The notes beneath the pieces are model-generated. The model was not told the DNA's origin. It was given only the letters and a program-made list of their open reading frames with translations, and made no database searches. A stretch of 64,000 bases of DNA from Hericium rajendrae (lineage: Eukaryota > Basidiomycota > Agaricomycetes > Russulales > Hericiaceae): NCBI GenBank assembly GCA_033439255.1, contig CM065881.1, positions 1,364,001 to 1,428,000 on the forward strand. Reading direction: 5' to 3'. Positions 31,480-43,569 of this stretch are shown here, one piece after another. Positions within the stretch are counted from its first letter, which is position 1; each line of letters opens with the position of its first letter. The position numbers were made by a program, and so were the translations under genes.

Positions 31480-32595
31480 CGTCAGGAATAGGGAGACTGG
31501 TGAAAATATAAGGAGAGTTCGGGACCTACAGCTTCAAAAATCTTTAAATATATTCATCGCATGAAGTGGCACATCTTGCTTCGAAGCTTGAGCTCGGGGG
31601 CTGTGGACCTACATGGGTGCGCATGGATCCAATGACCCCGATGTAGCTGCGACCTTGCGGAATTAATCTCTCATTTGCCACTTGATGTGGCACACTTCGC
31701 TTCAAAGCAGAAACCCAATAAACCATGGGCCTATATTGGTGTATATGGATGCAACGATCCGGATGGCGCACCTTTGATCTTACTTGAATCGTCTGTGTAG
31801 CCCTGGGGCACCTAGTGTCAGGCTGCATCATGTAAAAAGCGTTGGAAATGGAACTTTATGGAGTCCGGAAATTTGATGCAGTGAATCGTTGCCTGGCAGA
31901 TATGCCGTCCTCAACTTTTGAAGTTGTGCTCATCTGGCAAGCTGTGTAAAGCAAGGGTCAACAGCGAATCTGTTTCATATTCATCCATCCCAATAAAAGA
32001 CAATGCGCCGACTCGAAAAAACGATGGCTGTCGTCAGGAGCATGCATATCTGAAATGAACCTACAGTGACAAGGCCTGTCCTCGTATACGGCAGCATGGC
32101 AACCGGGCGTTAGTCGTATACAATGCGGACCTAAAGCACTGGCTACGACGATGTCGATGGTAGGCGACACGCAGGTACAGCATGCCGTAAACTGTTGGCA
32201 CGGAGGAACGCGTACGCTTTGAGTCAACAGTAGACTTGTTTGTTGTGCTGGACCTTGAAAAACGGTCAGTACTTCAAGTACTACTTGAGTTCTGAATCGC
32301 GCGTTAGTCAGCATAGAATAATTGACACCTCAGCGACCCGTCCGACGATGGCATTACTGTACCTCGGATATATTTGCCCAATGGCACAAAAAAACAATTG
32401 CGAGATGAAATGCGCGGCGAACTTTGAGTTTCTGAGTGCTTGGGCTGGTCGAAGGATGAGGAAGCTGGATTGAAAGGTCCAGGCCGCATGCCAGATCTGA
32501 TCGATTCTTCAGCCACCGGGACAAATCAGGGATATTTCGCTCGTTGATGCTTGCTTCGAGGTCTTGACTGAACTCACCCTTTCCCACCTTGTCTT
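31480..32595. other. Long divergent intergenic region containing a diverged tandem duplication
   Basis: About 1.1 kb between the unrecognised coiled-coil gene and PAT1. Its left part carries two diverged copies of a roughly 107-bp unit. The right part (31800-32595) has small ORFs without features and the PAT1 promoter. Confidence 0.55.
31563..31790. repeat. Diverged direct repeat, two copies of ~107 bp, period 121
   Basis: Copy 1 (31563-31668) and copy 2 (31684-31790) align along their length. Shared blocks include GTGGCACA, CTTC-AAGC, the core ACCTACATGGGTGCGCATGG matched by GCCTATATTGGTGTATATGG, then ATG-CAA-GA-CC-GATG and a shared end AATC. I estimate about 65-70% identity by eye, with small gaps. 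Neither copy has an ORF consistent with protein coding, so this looks like an old non-coding duplication. Confidence 0.65.
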
Positions 32596-35500
32596 ATGTC
32601 TTTCTTCGGCTTCGAACAAAACGACTTATTGGAAAGAGACAAACAGCAGTTTCTAGAGGGGAAGGAGAAGGAGGACCTTGCGGTCTACACGTGGGGGGAG
32701 GAGAGCTACGATGGGCTTGGGGATGCCCTTCAGGAGGGCGGCGATGAGCTGAATGACGAGACATTTGGCGGAGGCGGGGCAGTTGGTGAGCAACTATATC
32801 TTTCATTGCGGAGGTAGGTCTGAAGAGGAACTGTGATCGCTAGGCAAGGACTTTGATTTTACCCAGCACGCGCTCCCGCAGGACGATCTTACCAAGCCGC
32901 CATATCCTCCTGCCGAAGTCCCCAGAGCCACTGCAACTCAAAGTGCTGCGAGACACGAACCGGGAGGGACTGCTGCCCCGCAGGGTCAACCTTGTATGAT
33001 AGTCACCGACCTTGCTTGGGCGCTCATCTTATATATCTCTTCTGCATTGCAGCCTCTCAAGCTCATTCACTATGGGACGAGAGATCTCCATTTTCCGTGC
33101 TTCCCAGGATGAACGGCGGTGCCCGCACTCCCGTCGACCACCAGCGGACGACTTCATCGTCGAAACTGTCATCGCACCTGACAAATGGACCGCTACTCTC
33201 AGCCAGTCAAGGTCATGCCTCGCCTAGTTTGCCCACTCAATCGATAAGCTCTATGGCAAATCAGAGCGGCATTCGTACGCTGGAAGAGATCGAGGCTGAG
33301 ATGCGAGCGGCTGCACAACAGTCAAGAAGTGTAGCTGTCGCCAGTCAGCGACAGCAGCTTATGCAAGAGCAACAGCAGGATCAGCAACGACAGCAGGTGC
33401 AACATCAACATTACTATCTGCAGCAGCAACGTGCAGCACCTCCGCGGATGCACCCGCAATCTCAATCGCCGCGCTTCCATCAGCAGCAGCAACAGCAGCA
33501 GCTTCTCCTGCAGCAACAGCAACAGCAGCAACTTCGAGAACAGGAACTCCGCGAGCGCCAGCTCCAGGAGTTGCAACTCCAGGAGCAGCTGCAAGAGCAG
33601 CTGCGAATGGAGGAACTTGAGCGTCAGCTCCGGCAGCAGCGGATATCAGATCTTCAGCGCCAGCAGCGGCAGGAGCAGCAACTATTGCGCGAACAGTATC
33701 TGCACCAGCGGCATGCATCTCATCAAAGCCTTGCTCAGCTCGGCCAACGTCGAGAGCGATCCCCTGCTTTTGATCCCCATTTGAATCTGCATTCGCCTTA
33801 CCAGCCCAACAGCCCGGTCCTCCCGCAGAACATACAGCTACAGCAGCGCCTGCTGTCGGAACTTGCGCAGCAGGAGTTCTTGCAGAACATGCAGGCCTCG
33901 ACGCAAGAGGAGCAGGAGGCGTTGCGTGCGGAGGCGATGCGCCGGATCATGGAGACTGAGCGGATGGAGGAGAAGAGGAGACGAAAGGCTGCCAAGATCG
34001 CTCATATGGTGCGTCCACAGGCTCTTATTTGATGACCAGAGTCCTGATCTTCCGCTCTGCAGTCCCGGTATAACGATCTTATGACACAATCTGACAAGGA
34101 TTTCATCACTCGCATCCAAGTCTCACAGCTCGTCACTCAGGACCCTTACGCGGAGGACTTCTATGCTCAGGTCTATGGTGCCATTCTTCGCTCACGCCTT
34201 GGTCTTCAGGCTGCCGACGAACGGGTTCTGAAGTTTGGCTCAGGTGGAGGTGTGGGCTTGGGTCTTGCGCAAAAGGGTGCCGGGCGTAGACCAAACGCGA
34301 TGCAGAAGATGGAGCAGCAAGTGGAGAGGATCGTCAACAATGCGCGTCTCCGGGAAAAGGAGAAGGGCCTGCACGGTACTTCTTCATTTTGCATTGCTGC
34401 TGCCCGTCCTTGCTAATAATGTCCGACAGCATCACACAGTCTGCAGGGTGCACTGGGTAAGACTTCTGGAAGAAGTTACAAGGCCGCACCACGGCAGCTC
34501 TTGCAGGTCAACGCCAACGGCTCCGCGAGTCCGAACATGGGCCATGCCCACATCTCCAAGGAGGATGCGATCCGTCAGCATGGAGAGGGTGCAGCGAAGG
34601 AGGCAGCGAAGATGGGAGCTGAGGCGCTTGGCGCTACACACGTGAGCTCGACACGCAAGCGCGCCTTCCGAGTGGTGACTGACTTGAGTCCAGCCCGATG
34701 ACCTTGTTCGCAAGGATCCATTGACGACGAAGGAGACGCTGTTCATTCTCGAACATCTTTATGACTTGGTACTGAACATCGAACAGCTGAGACGAGAACA
34801 GCCTCCTGAGGACTCTGAGGACTTCGAAGCGGTTGGCATATGGTATGTTGCAATCTCTACTGCTAAACGAGAGCCATTCTGATGATAATGCAATCACAGG
34901 AATGCGCATTATGGCGAATCTATACAGCAACTCTGGGATGGCCTGAGGGTCATGGTTCCTTTGGAGACCAGGTTCGATCGCTCTATCGTTCTTTCTCTGC
35001 CATTTACTCATATCTTATCTGTAGCAATCCCCATCCATTCATCTCGCTCATTACGCCAGCCAAGGGCAAGAAGATCCTTCCACGAATCGCACGACATCTC
35101 AGCTCCCAACAGATGCTCACGATGTTGACCCTCCTCGTCGCTTGCTTCTCGCAGATGGACGTTGTCATCTATGCCCCCATCCTCGATAGTCCGATCGAAA
35201 GTCCAGAGCAGAAGGAAATCGAGGCGCAAACTCAGACCTTCCTCGGTAGCGTCATCCAGAGCATTCTGCCTGTCGTAGCGAAGGCTGGCTTGCGACTCGT
35301 TAGTGGTTTGTTGGGCTTGTTGCTGGAAAGAAGCGACATCATCGCTATCTCTCAGACTAGGGTATGTCATTCCGAATCGTGTCGGCGACTCACTCTGACA
35401 ACCGCTTCTATCAGCCTGGCTTGGCTATCTTGACACTCTTCCTAAGCCGCGTCGAGGTTATCAAGCAGAGCATGACGACCGCGACTGACATCTCCGAGCT

Positions 35501-35934
35501 GCCTACAGAAGAGGAAACGGAGCAATGGTACGTAGCGCATACAGCTGCTCCGATGATCGTTATTCATACCGTTTCGCAGGGAGCTCATGTTCAACCACCT
35601 TTTCCAACTGCTGCACCCGAATCTCCTCTATCTCTTCCCTTCCACGCGCCTCCAAATCGCCCTTGCGTCGCTGCCGCCCACTACGCCCCTACCGCCTCTC
35701 CACACCGACGCCCTCGACCAGCCCGTCTGGCAGTTCCTCGCGGCGCTCGCGCTGCACGCGTCGAACGAGCAGCAGCAGGCGCTGGTCACCGCGCTGCGTG
35801 AGAAGGTACTCGAGAACGTGGCAAGCGCGAACAAGGGCTGGGTTGCCGACGAGGAGGAGCGGCTCGCGAAGCTCGGCAACGTCAATCTCTTCCTGCACGC
35901 GCTCGGCCTCGACAGCTCGCAGATCACCGTCTGA
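32596..35934 (+). CDS. PAT1: PAT1, mRNA decapping activator
   Basis: A multi-exon gene. The N-terminus MSFFGFEQNDL matches the start of yeast Pat1 (MSFFGLE), and DELNDETFGGGGAVG contains the DETFG-type motif known to bind the Dhh1/DDX6 helicase. A long Gln-rich low-complexity region follows. The mid domain opens MSRYNDLMTQSDKDFITRIQ and VSQLVTQDPYAEDFYAQVYG, the most conserved Pat1 block. The C-terminal helical repeat domain contains PDDLVRKDPLTTKETLFILE, KGKKILPRIARHLSSQQMLT and an end at LHALGLDSSQITV. Pat1 bridges the Lsm1-7 ring and Dcp2 in cytoplasmic P-bodies. The frame holds across all exons, so the gene looks intact. It converges on the glycosyltransferase gene with 174 bp between stops. 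Confidence 0.92.
33340..33700 (+). repeat. CAG/CAA-rich polyglutamine-coding tract in PAT1
   Basis: A purine-biased CAG/CAA stretch encodes Gln-rich sequence with uninterrupted runs of seven (HQQQQQQQLLLQ), then Leu/Glu/Arg-rich repeats (QLREQELRERQLQELQLQEQ). CAG and CAA are mixed, which slows slippage but still makes the tract prone to length change between strains. Confidence 0.85.
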
Positions 35935-36108
35935 TGTGCCAGCTTGTTTTGAATCACTTTCTCCTTGCATGCTCTGCGGATATAAAATGTGCAGCTATAG
36001 TGACATAGTACAGCGACGAATATATATATTGACAATCGTTATCGTAGCGATATAGCGTACAGCGCGATACCACTAAATTGGGACTGTAAAGTATGTACGG
36101 ACCAGGGA

Positions 36109-38835
36109 TCATAGTTCGATTGTGTCTGCGTCTGCGTCTGAGGTGCATGTCAAGTTGGTGGGGAGCTGCTGGTCGGTGCAGAGGAGAGATCGTGCGTCGT
36201 AGGGTACCGGGTCCGCTGAGCAGTTGAACAGGGCAGACCACTGCTCCTCGCCGCGGCGGATGACTTCGCCTTCGAGAGTCAGATTGCCATGGAGATTGAG
36301 CACAGGCAGGTTCGACCAGCTCGGCAGACGGTTCTCCGGGAGATCCAACAGACCCGTTTCCGGCAGCGACGCTGAGATGTCCTCTGGCAGCTGCAGCAGA
36401 GGAACGGTGAACAGCGCCTTCTTCTTTTCGTAGATATCTCGCGGGAGGCGCTTGACGTGCGATCCGATCTCGAGGTGATTTGTCGAGAGGGAGAGGAAGT
36501 TCGCGTAGTTGGGGTAGAGCATGACGTAGCCGCGGAGATAGACGAGCTCGATGAAGTACTTCTTCCAGGAGCGCGTCCATTTGTTGGAGCGGACGTCGGG
36601 GACGATGTCTTGGTTCAAGGGCAGGGCATGTTCTGAAAGGCGGAGGGAGAGGTAGCTGTGGAACTCCCGCCAGTGCTCGGGGAAGTACACTGCGCCCCAG
36701 CTGCATGGGATCTGGGAGAGATACGGCGTGTTGGGGTGGCGCAGCTCTTCCGTGGCGAAAAGCTGGCGGGCGTTGAAGGGCTTTCGCCCTTCCGGTCGCA
36801 GCTCGACGTTCTTTTGCTGGTAGAGACTGATCCCGTACAGCTGTGGTGACTTGTCCTGGTGCCCGTACCTGCCCCAGGCCGCCATATATGAGAAAAATTA
36901 GCCACATAAACCGAAGAGGCACGTACCGGTAACGAAGAACGGCCAGTTTGACCCAAGCGTAGAAAAGCGGCGATACTTCCACGTCATCTTCAAGAAGTAA
37001 GCCATATGAATCGTTAGTCGACGGGTACCAGGACTCGACGACGGCAGGGAGCAGGCCACCGTGCACCACGCGATGGTGAACAAAGACACTTCCGTGGTCC
37101 CATTGTATATCGTCGACCAACTGCATCGTTTCGGAATCGGCGCTTTGCTCCATGTTCACGCGCAGATGGAGGATATCTCCAAAGAAGCGAGCATTTGCGA
37201 GAGAATCCAATAACCGGGAAAGGGACTCAGGCCGGTTGTCAGTGATGATACTAATGTCTACGTGGGGGAAATTCCAGCCTGATGTCAAACGTGAGCACGA
37301 CGGCGGGTACCGACTGGAGATAGAAAGTACAGACTTCGCAATTCTTGGAGAGACAGTGTGCCCATCCAATCGCTATAAGGGAGGTCTCCGCGAGGAAGCT
37401 GGATCAGGGTAGCACTGAAGCCTTTCTTCTCCTTCAGACCTTGCAGGACATATGTGCTGAGTTTCTCTTCGTCTGCAGAAGCCATCAAGATATCCGGCGG
37501 GTGACGGAGGCTGTCCAACCACGACGAGATCAGAAAATCCTCAGTGGTATCTGCTGTTGCAGATACTTGATATCGCAGGTCGCAAGTGTCAGTCCCGACT
37601 ATGCCATCGTCAAAGGTGACCCCGACGTCAATATCGTAGCTTTCGGATCCAAGGTCATCAAACTCCTCTGCATAGAGAAAAATGTGCAGACGATGGCCGC
37701 TAGATAGTAATCGGCAAGCCGCGGTCGAAAAATACAGCAGATCATCCGTGGTTGGTAGGAGCAGAGCGAAGGTACCTTGCATGTTCATCCTGGTCGGCGA
37801 CGGACTGAGCAGGCTGCTCCGGAAGTGTTCGTGGTGCAATTCAGGCGTGATGCCTGCGCGTTGTCGAGTAGGAACTTGATGAGACCCGAGAGAGTGGGAT
37901 ATACACCAGTCAGAGGTAGAACCTGGAGACCCAAGAACTACTCCTCCAATTGAGTCCGGTCGGCGGCTGGCGATCTGTTTGCCTAGACCAGACCAGGAGT
38001 TTTGAGATTTGGCGAAGATGTTACTAGTGCCGTTCAGAAGAGAGGCAGGTGCGACGAAAGGTGGGACCAGGAAGGAAGCAGCCTGTGCAGATTCAAACGC
38101 AACCAGACAAGAGGCTTCACCGGGCATGTTGTCAAAGCCCTTTGGACCCACTGGAAATGAGAGTGCAAGAGGGCGAAGAATGTGCTCGAGTGAGTCGAAA
38201 TTTAGGCCTTGGAGAAGGTGGTGGTCGAGAACTAGAATCCTTTCAGTGGTAATCCTGAAAGCTGCTTGAAGAAGAGTGTCTACTTCATCAAATCCAGAAG
38301 CCCACGTATGCAGAGTCAATTGGAAATTCGAAATGGAGGGAAAAGACGAGACAACATTGTGCAGCACTGGTCGGACCGCAGACAACATCAGCTCGGGACA
38401 AAGCACGATGATCTCTTTGAGGTTCGGAGATTCGCTGTGAAGGAGCGCCAACGTGGATTCCAGGTTAACCAGTGCATTTGGAGTTATGGTTAAGACAGCA
38501 ACGAGATCATTTTGCTTGATTGGCTTGGCGGATTTGAGCTCAAGCGCATACAGCGGCCCAAAAGAGACCTCGGACAAGTGTTTCGACGGACGTAAACCGA
38601 GTGTCATCGCAGGGTGAGCAGTCCAGCCTGAGAATGTGTACAGCGTTTGAGATTCCACGTCGTTTCCGGAGCGAGACGTGGTGGGCTTGTTGCGATTAAA
38701 AAGACCAGCAAGGTTGTAAAGCCCCAGGAGGCAGATCAACACGAAACATACGCGAATTATCTGGTGAAATAGCTTAGCCTTGTTGGCGTCGCCTGTGGGT
38801 CGCCTTCTAGCCTTGATGGTAGCAGAGTGCGACAT
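36109..38835 (-). CDS. Type II membrane protein with glycosyltransferase (GT2/GT-A-like) domains
   Basis: Three exons (junctions near 37278-37330 and 36858-36928). A basic cytosolic head (MSHSATIKARRRPTGDANKA) precedes a single signal-anchor helix (IIRVCFVLICLLGLYNLAGL) at about residues 26-45, the topology of Golgi glycosyltransferases. The first half has a GT-A-like segment (DLVAVLTITPNALVNLESTL, LLHSESPNLKEIIVLCPEL). The second half begins with another GT2-like start (VDISIITDNRPESLSRLLDS) and contains YGLLLEDDVEVSPLFYAWVK, whose EDD is a likely metal-binding DxD-type motif. It ends in a region with NLTLEGEV, NCSAD and NLTC that offers N-glycosylation sites. Donor and acceptor are not identifiable. 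Known families with this double layout are poorly described in fungi. Confidence 0.72.
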
Positions 38836-39146
38836 GGTATCGAGCAAATGATAGCGTATGGTCAACCACGGTGAGAAAGATATCAAGTCGAAGTTGGGCG
38901 TCTGAACGGTATACGATCTTATACGGCCGGGCCGACGTGGCCCGGTCCTTATTTGAGCAGAAGGTGACTTCGAATCATTCCCACTCACTTCTATCTACGA
39001 GACTGACCAGCTTGACCTCTCCGCCGATTCAACGAATGACGGAGAGAAAGTAGCCCCTTCCGAGACTACAGACCCGGGAGCAACAGTTAAAAATGGCGGA
39101 ACATGTCTCAGAGCTTTGACCGCTCATAACCTTAATCGCTGAGTCG
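38836..39146. other. Upstream region of the glycosyltransferase-like gene
   Basis: This holds the promoter of the minus-strand gene, with a TATA-like element at 38918-38923, and the left boundary of the duplicated orphan locus. No coding signal. Confidence 0.45.
38918..38923 (-). promoter_or_regulatory. TATA-like element of the glycosyltransferase gene
   Basis: Read on the minus strand, TATAAG lies 83 bp upstream of the ATG at 38835, in the setting CCGTATAAGATCG. Confidence 0.35.
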
Positions 39147-40103
39147 CATGAACCACAATAGCCCAACTTAAGGTCTTCTGTCGAATCTCGAACTATTCCA
39201 ACGAGAATGTCGTCCAGATGCATGATGACAACGTTACACCCACCTACATCAGTTTCCAAGGCCCTTCTATGGCTCAAGCGCCCGCTTGCGTTCCGACAGC
39301 GGACATCTCTACTGGTCACTGGGATATACAGACCCACGGTGAGCCCTGGCCGCGGGACATCTCCGAAGTATGCATATTAATTCTTGCGGCCCGTACAGCG
39401 CAACGTTGGGATGAATTTTATAAACAGCACCGGCGCGGAGAAGAAGATAATGGAAAAGTACCGCCATCCAGAGTACTTGTGCGTCCTCTCGCGCGCGCAT
39501 CGATGGGGCCTCACTGACATCTTTATCACTGGAACAGCCTTATAGACAATGTCCCTCGTCGACGTGTGTATAATACAGCCCCGATACCGACGGAATATCC
39601 GAACGGTGAGTGGCATATCGAGCAGGCATGCATTGTCCTAACCTTGTCGCAGTCTCCCCATGGGCGAATATTCCCGATGACTGTTGGGACAAGCTTGATG
39701 CCGAGGGCTTCACACCTGTTCGCAGGGTATTCTGCGGAGTCATGGATGCATTCCCAAAGTATGACTTAGTTACAGACGAGGGCATCGAGGCGGCGATCAA
39801 GGACATGACGTGCCGGCTTAGTGCAGTGACGAACGTGTCGGAAGTGTATGTGCCCTCCAATCCGTTTACGGACGACGGTGCGCTAGCTCCTCCGCACCGC
39901 TGTACGTCGTAGTCCCAGTACGGCGTCGACCCGTTCGGTGTATCATTGTTGGGGAAATCGGCCTCAAGCCGGGTTTGTTTATTTGCTCACCAGGATACTG
40001 TATTAATAACATATCACGCTCTCTATAAGCTTCAACTCCACGATCAATAACATTCGCATCATTGGCAGGTCGAATATCACTACTGATTCCAAGATCTGGA
40101 TGA
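39147..40103 (+). CDS. Orphan gene, copy A of a tandem duplication (start uncertain)
   Basis: Not a known family. Spliced reading gives a continuous frame over exons 39428-39478, 39538-39605, 39653-39845 and from 39887: MEKYRHPEYFLIDNVPRRRV, YNTAPIPTEYPNVSPWANIP, DDCWDKLDAEGFTPVRRVFC, EGIEAAIKDMTCRLSAVTNV and RCIIVGEIGLKPGLFICSPG. Donors are GTGCGT, GTGAGT and GTATGT; acceptors are AACAG, CGCAG and GCTAG. The end is either a stop at 40028 or, after one more intron with acceptor TTGGCAG, a stop at 40103. The first possible ATG in this chain is at 39450. An upstream exon ending at 39338 is conserved in copy B but its frame is not resolved. The conserved splice sites in both copies argue that this was a real gene. 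Confidence 0.5.
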
Positions 40104-40192
40104 CGAGGAAACGATGGTGGTTTCCCATACAGGCAGTTGTAAAACATAAGACTTAGGGGATAGCGGAACGCATGTCTTGGAGATTTATAGCT

Positions 40193-41118
40193 CGCATGCA
40201 CCACAACGGTCTAGCTTTTTCTCTTCTCTTGATCCTCGAATTGCTTCAGAGATGATGTCGGCTAGGTGCAATATGTACCAACCTACATCGGTTTCCAAGG
40301 CTCTTCTGTGGCTCAAGCGCCCACTTGCGTTCCGGCAATGGACTTCTTTCATAGGCGACGGCATATGGAACCCCTCGGTGAGCTCCGGCAGCGGGAAAAT
40401 TATGAAGTCTCCATGTCAATGTCTGCGCCCATCTAGCGTTACGTGACGATGCGCTTTTCAAACAGCACCGGCGCGGAGAAGGACAGGATGATCAGTGACT
40501 GCGGCATGGGAACAGCGTTTCACGTCGTCCTCGGCCAAGTGCGTACTCGCATACTTTTCACTGAGGATAGGCTCGTAGACAACGTTGCGCGGCGACGTGT
40601 ATACAATACGGCCCCAGTACCAGCGGAATGCACGAATGGTGAGTGGCATTACGAGCAGGCGTGTGTCGTCCTGACCCTGTCGCAGTCTCCCAGTGGGCCA
40701 TTATTCCCGACGAACGCTGAGACAAACTTGATTCCATGGGCCTCACGCCTGTTCGCAAGGCGCTCCACGATGCCATGAACGCATTCAAAGAGTACGACCT
40801 GGACACGGACGAGGGCATCGAGAAGGCTATCCAGGATATGACGCGCAGGCTTAGTGCAGTGACGAACGTGTCGAAGGTGTATGTAGCGTACCCTCAGTCG
40901 TGCTGCCCGTAATCCCATCATGGCGTCGACGCTTTTGGTGTTTCGTTGTCGGGGACATAAGCGTCAAGCCGGGCTTGTTCATTTACTCACATGGATACCG
41001 TATCATTGCCATATCATGTTGAATCCCCACGAGCTTAACCTCACATTCATATTATTTGGCAGGTCAGCAGCAGTACGCGCCGATTCCAAGGTGTGGGCGA
41101 CGAGCAGAGGCACGGTGA
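40193..41118 (+). pseudogene. Orphan gene copy B, degraded tandem duplicate
   Basis: Homologous to 39147-40103 at an offset of about 1,045 bp, in the same orientation and with the same exon order. Shared blocks include TGAEKDRM (TGAEKKIM in copy A), RRRVYNTAPVPAECTNVSQW, DKLDSMGLTPVRKALHDAMN, DTDEGIEKAIQDMTRRLSAV and VGDISVKPGLFIYSHGYR. The GTGCGT and GTGAGT donors and the CGCAG acceptor are retained. An in-frame TGA stands where copy A has the Trp of DDCWDKL. The segment matching copy A's 41-nt intron is only about 19 nt, too short to be spliced. It is therefore probably a pseudogene. The protein family is unknown to me. Confidence 0.55.
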
Positions 41119-41165
41119 CGCCTCATGCAACTGGATGCACAACGTAAGGCTTCCCAGGGATGACA

Positions 41166-43131
41166 TCACATAGCAGCGATAATGCCATCCACGCTCGACC
41201 CAATAAACTCATCAGACGAGTCGGACGAGCTCATCGAGCCCAGATCCCCCGAGTTCCACGACGACAAGGCATAGGCCGTGCCCATGCCATAATGCCACTG
41301 TGGCGGCTCCGTCTGCTCGACCTGCACGTCCGGCACGCGCTCCTCCAGCTCCGCAAGCACGGTCTCCGTCGGGCAGCACTGCGTCAGCGTGAGCACGCCG
41401 ATGGGCGCATTGAACGCGCGGCGCGCGTCCAGCGTCGAGCGCAGCAGCAGATGGTACGGCTGCTCGTCCCGCTCCGACTCGTCCTCGCCCTCCGGGTCGT
41501 CGCGCAGGCTCGCGTTGGCGATCACCATGTGCGACAGCGCGGGAAAGAACGCGGGCTGGTCCGCACCCCGTGCGCCGCGCGTCTTCTTCGTCGCCTTCGC
41601 GCGGGGCGCGGCCTTCATCAAGAGCTCCAATATCTCGTTGCTGCTCGTTCCGTGCAGGCGGATCTCGGACACGGCGGACAGCGGTCCGAACACGGCTTGG
41701 AAGTCGGCTTTCTTCCACCGGCGGAAGTCCAGTCCCTGCACCTCGAATATGGAGACGCGCTCGAGAGACATCTCACGGAAGAGGTGCGGGACCAGGGTGA
41801 GGCAGTCCTTTTCGTGGGAGTGGAACCGGAGCTGCAATTTGGGAGAGGCGGACGTGGAAGTCGAGGTGAATGCGGAGAATTGGAGGGAGGTCTCCCGGTG
41901 ATGTGCCGCGCTTTCAAACTTGATCCGTTGAAGAGGTTGCTCATCGAATGGGCCACTGAATGGACCGAGAACCGGGGAAAGCGCGCGCAAGTCTTGTGCC
42001 TTGCCGTTGCACTCCAGTGACAAATTGCAGGACGGCGGGACTTGTGCTCCGCTCATGAGAAGGACGAAGGCATACGCGGATGTACGGATGGTGAATTTGG
42101 AGAGACGCAGGAGCTCGACTATTTTCTCCTTCGCAATCGTGCTGTCGGATGAGGATTCCCGCTCAGCTACAGCGTATTGAAGCACTAAAGTCTCCAAGCG
42201 AGGTGTCCGTGACAGAACGCGCAGCAGATCGGCGACCGATAGCGCCCGGCCATTGGAGATGGACTGGATGACCTCGAGGTGAACCAGGTTCGAGACGAAC
42301 GACGACCTCCATGGAACGACTAGCCAGTGATTCAATATCAGTCGACGGAGGCGGGGTGCTTTGGCCTCGAACAGATTCTTCGGGATCTGCTCCCGAATAT
42401 GTGGATACGATCCCTCAATCTTGAGGACACAGGACTCCAAAAGAGGCGCAGCTGTCTGCAGTTGCTCGAATATCGGCCCCATGCCCTTGTTGGACCATCC
42501 CATGTCCAGCTTCAGCGACCTCAGGCGCGCCGTGCCCCCTCGCGCAAGGATGTCCTGCACCACTCCGGACATTGTCTTTCCCCCTTCCTTTTCCCTGCGG
42601 CGAAAGCTTGCCTTGACTCCAAACGGCGTGCATTTACACCGCTCAAACATCTCCAACATCCATGTCGGCGAGATATCGACGAGATGGCTCCAGAGGGACG
42701 CGTCGTCGAGGGCCACCTGCCGCCACGCGCGGCAAACATGAGTGACGGTTATCCAGCCCAAGACGGCATATGGATTCTCGAAACGTATGCGCCGCGACTT
42801 TGCAGGGACCTCGTCTAAGGCGTAGAGGCGGAAAATATGCGACATCATCTCGGGGGGCAGCCTCGATATCGGGGCCATGGAGTTTCGACGCGTTTTCGCG
42901 GCTGCGATTGCACAGTGTATGGCCAGCAGCTCGTGATCCAGCGTCTGTCGAGCAGAGTCGATATCAGCCTGCGAGCTGAGTGGATTCACGTCTTCGAGTG
43001 GCTGCATCCTGGCCTGTGCACTGGCTACCCAGAATGACCTGCAGTAAAAGTGGCCGCACTGAGCTGATAATAATGAATAAAAACAATACAGAGGCAACTT
43101 ACCTCGGCGCCTCTACCGTCTCTGAAGGCAT
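41166..43131 (-). CDS. F-box/LRR-type protein (tandem copy 1)
   Basis: A short first exon (MPSETVEAPR, start 43131) with a GTAAGT donor is followed by one long exon, joined through a CTGCAG acceptor to read SFWVASAQARMQPLEDVNPL. The family pattern is a coiled N-terminal helix (QTLDHELLAIHCAIAAAKTR) followed by an F-box (ISRLPPEMMSHIFRLYALDE) and the conserved GWITVTHVCRAWRQVALDDA, then degenerate leucine-rich repeats. This type is widely expanded in Agaricomycetes and is thought to supply SCF ubiquitin-ligase substrate receptors. The Ser-rich tail ends VDGIIAAM. Its neighbour at 43570-45505 is a paralogue with the same exon design. The long plus-strand ORFs across it are shadows. Confidence 0.82.
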
Positions 43132-43569
43132 CTCAAAAACAATGGCAGTTGCAGCAGCCAAGATTCGTTGGGGGTATATGTATGCGCGGCGACCTGCTTC
43201 TGCTGGGCCCGGCGCGGTGTAAGAAAAGATGGAGTAGGGAGATGTGAACGCTAGCTCGCTTCGACTTGCATTCAGGTATACGCTATTGATGAGGCATGTG
43301 AGTGCATACGTGGAGGGGGGGATGAGCACAACGAGCCTGAGACTAATTTATGGTTTTGCCTGCGAGGTACGCGAATTCGGCTGAAGGAAGCAGAAAAAGT
43401 TTCCAATGCTCTGGCTCGCTTCGAGTCCATGACGACATCAGCGTCAGCCTGCTGTGTACGAAGCAGCCGGTGTAACACATTGCGAATAGAACAAAAATAT
43501 GGATATCAAGCGTAGCAAATTATAAGCAATCAGTAATTTGACCTATGTCCAACTTCTTCATATTACTAT

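Noticed and set aside
41160-42020. 286-aa plus-strand ORF
   Set aside because: Antisense shadow of the F-box gene; Arg/Leu/His-rich composition typical of a shadow.
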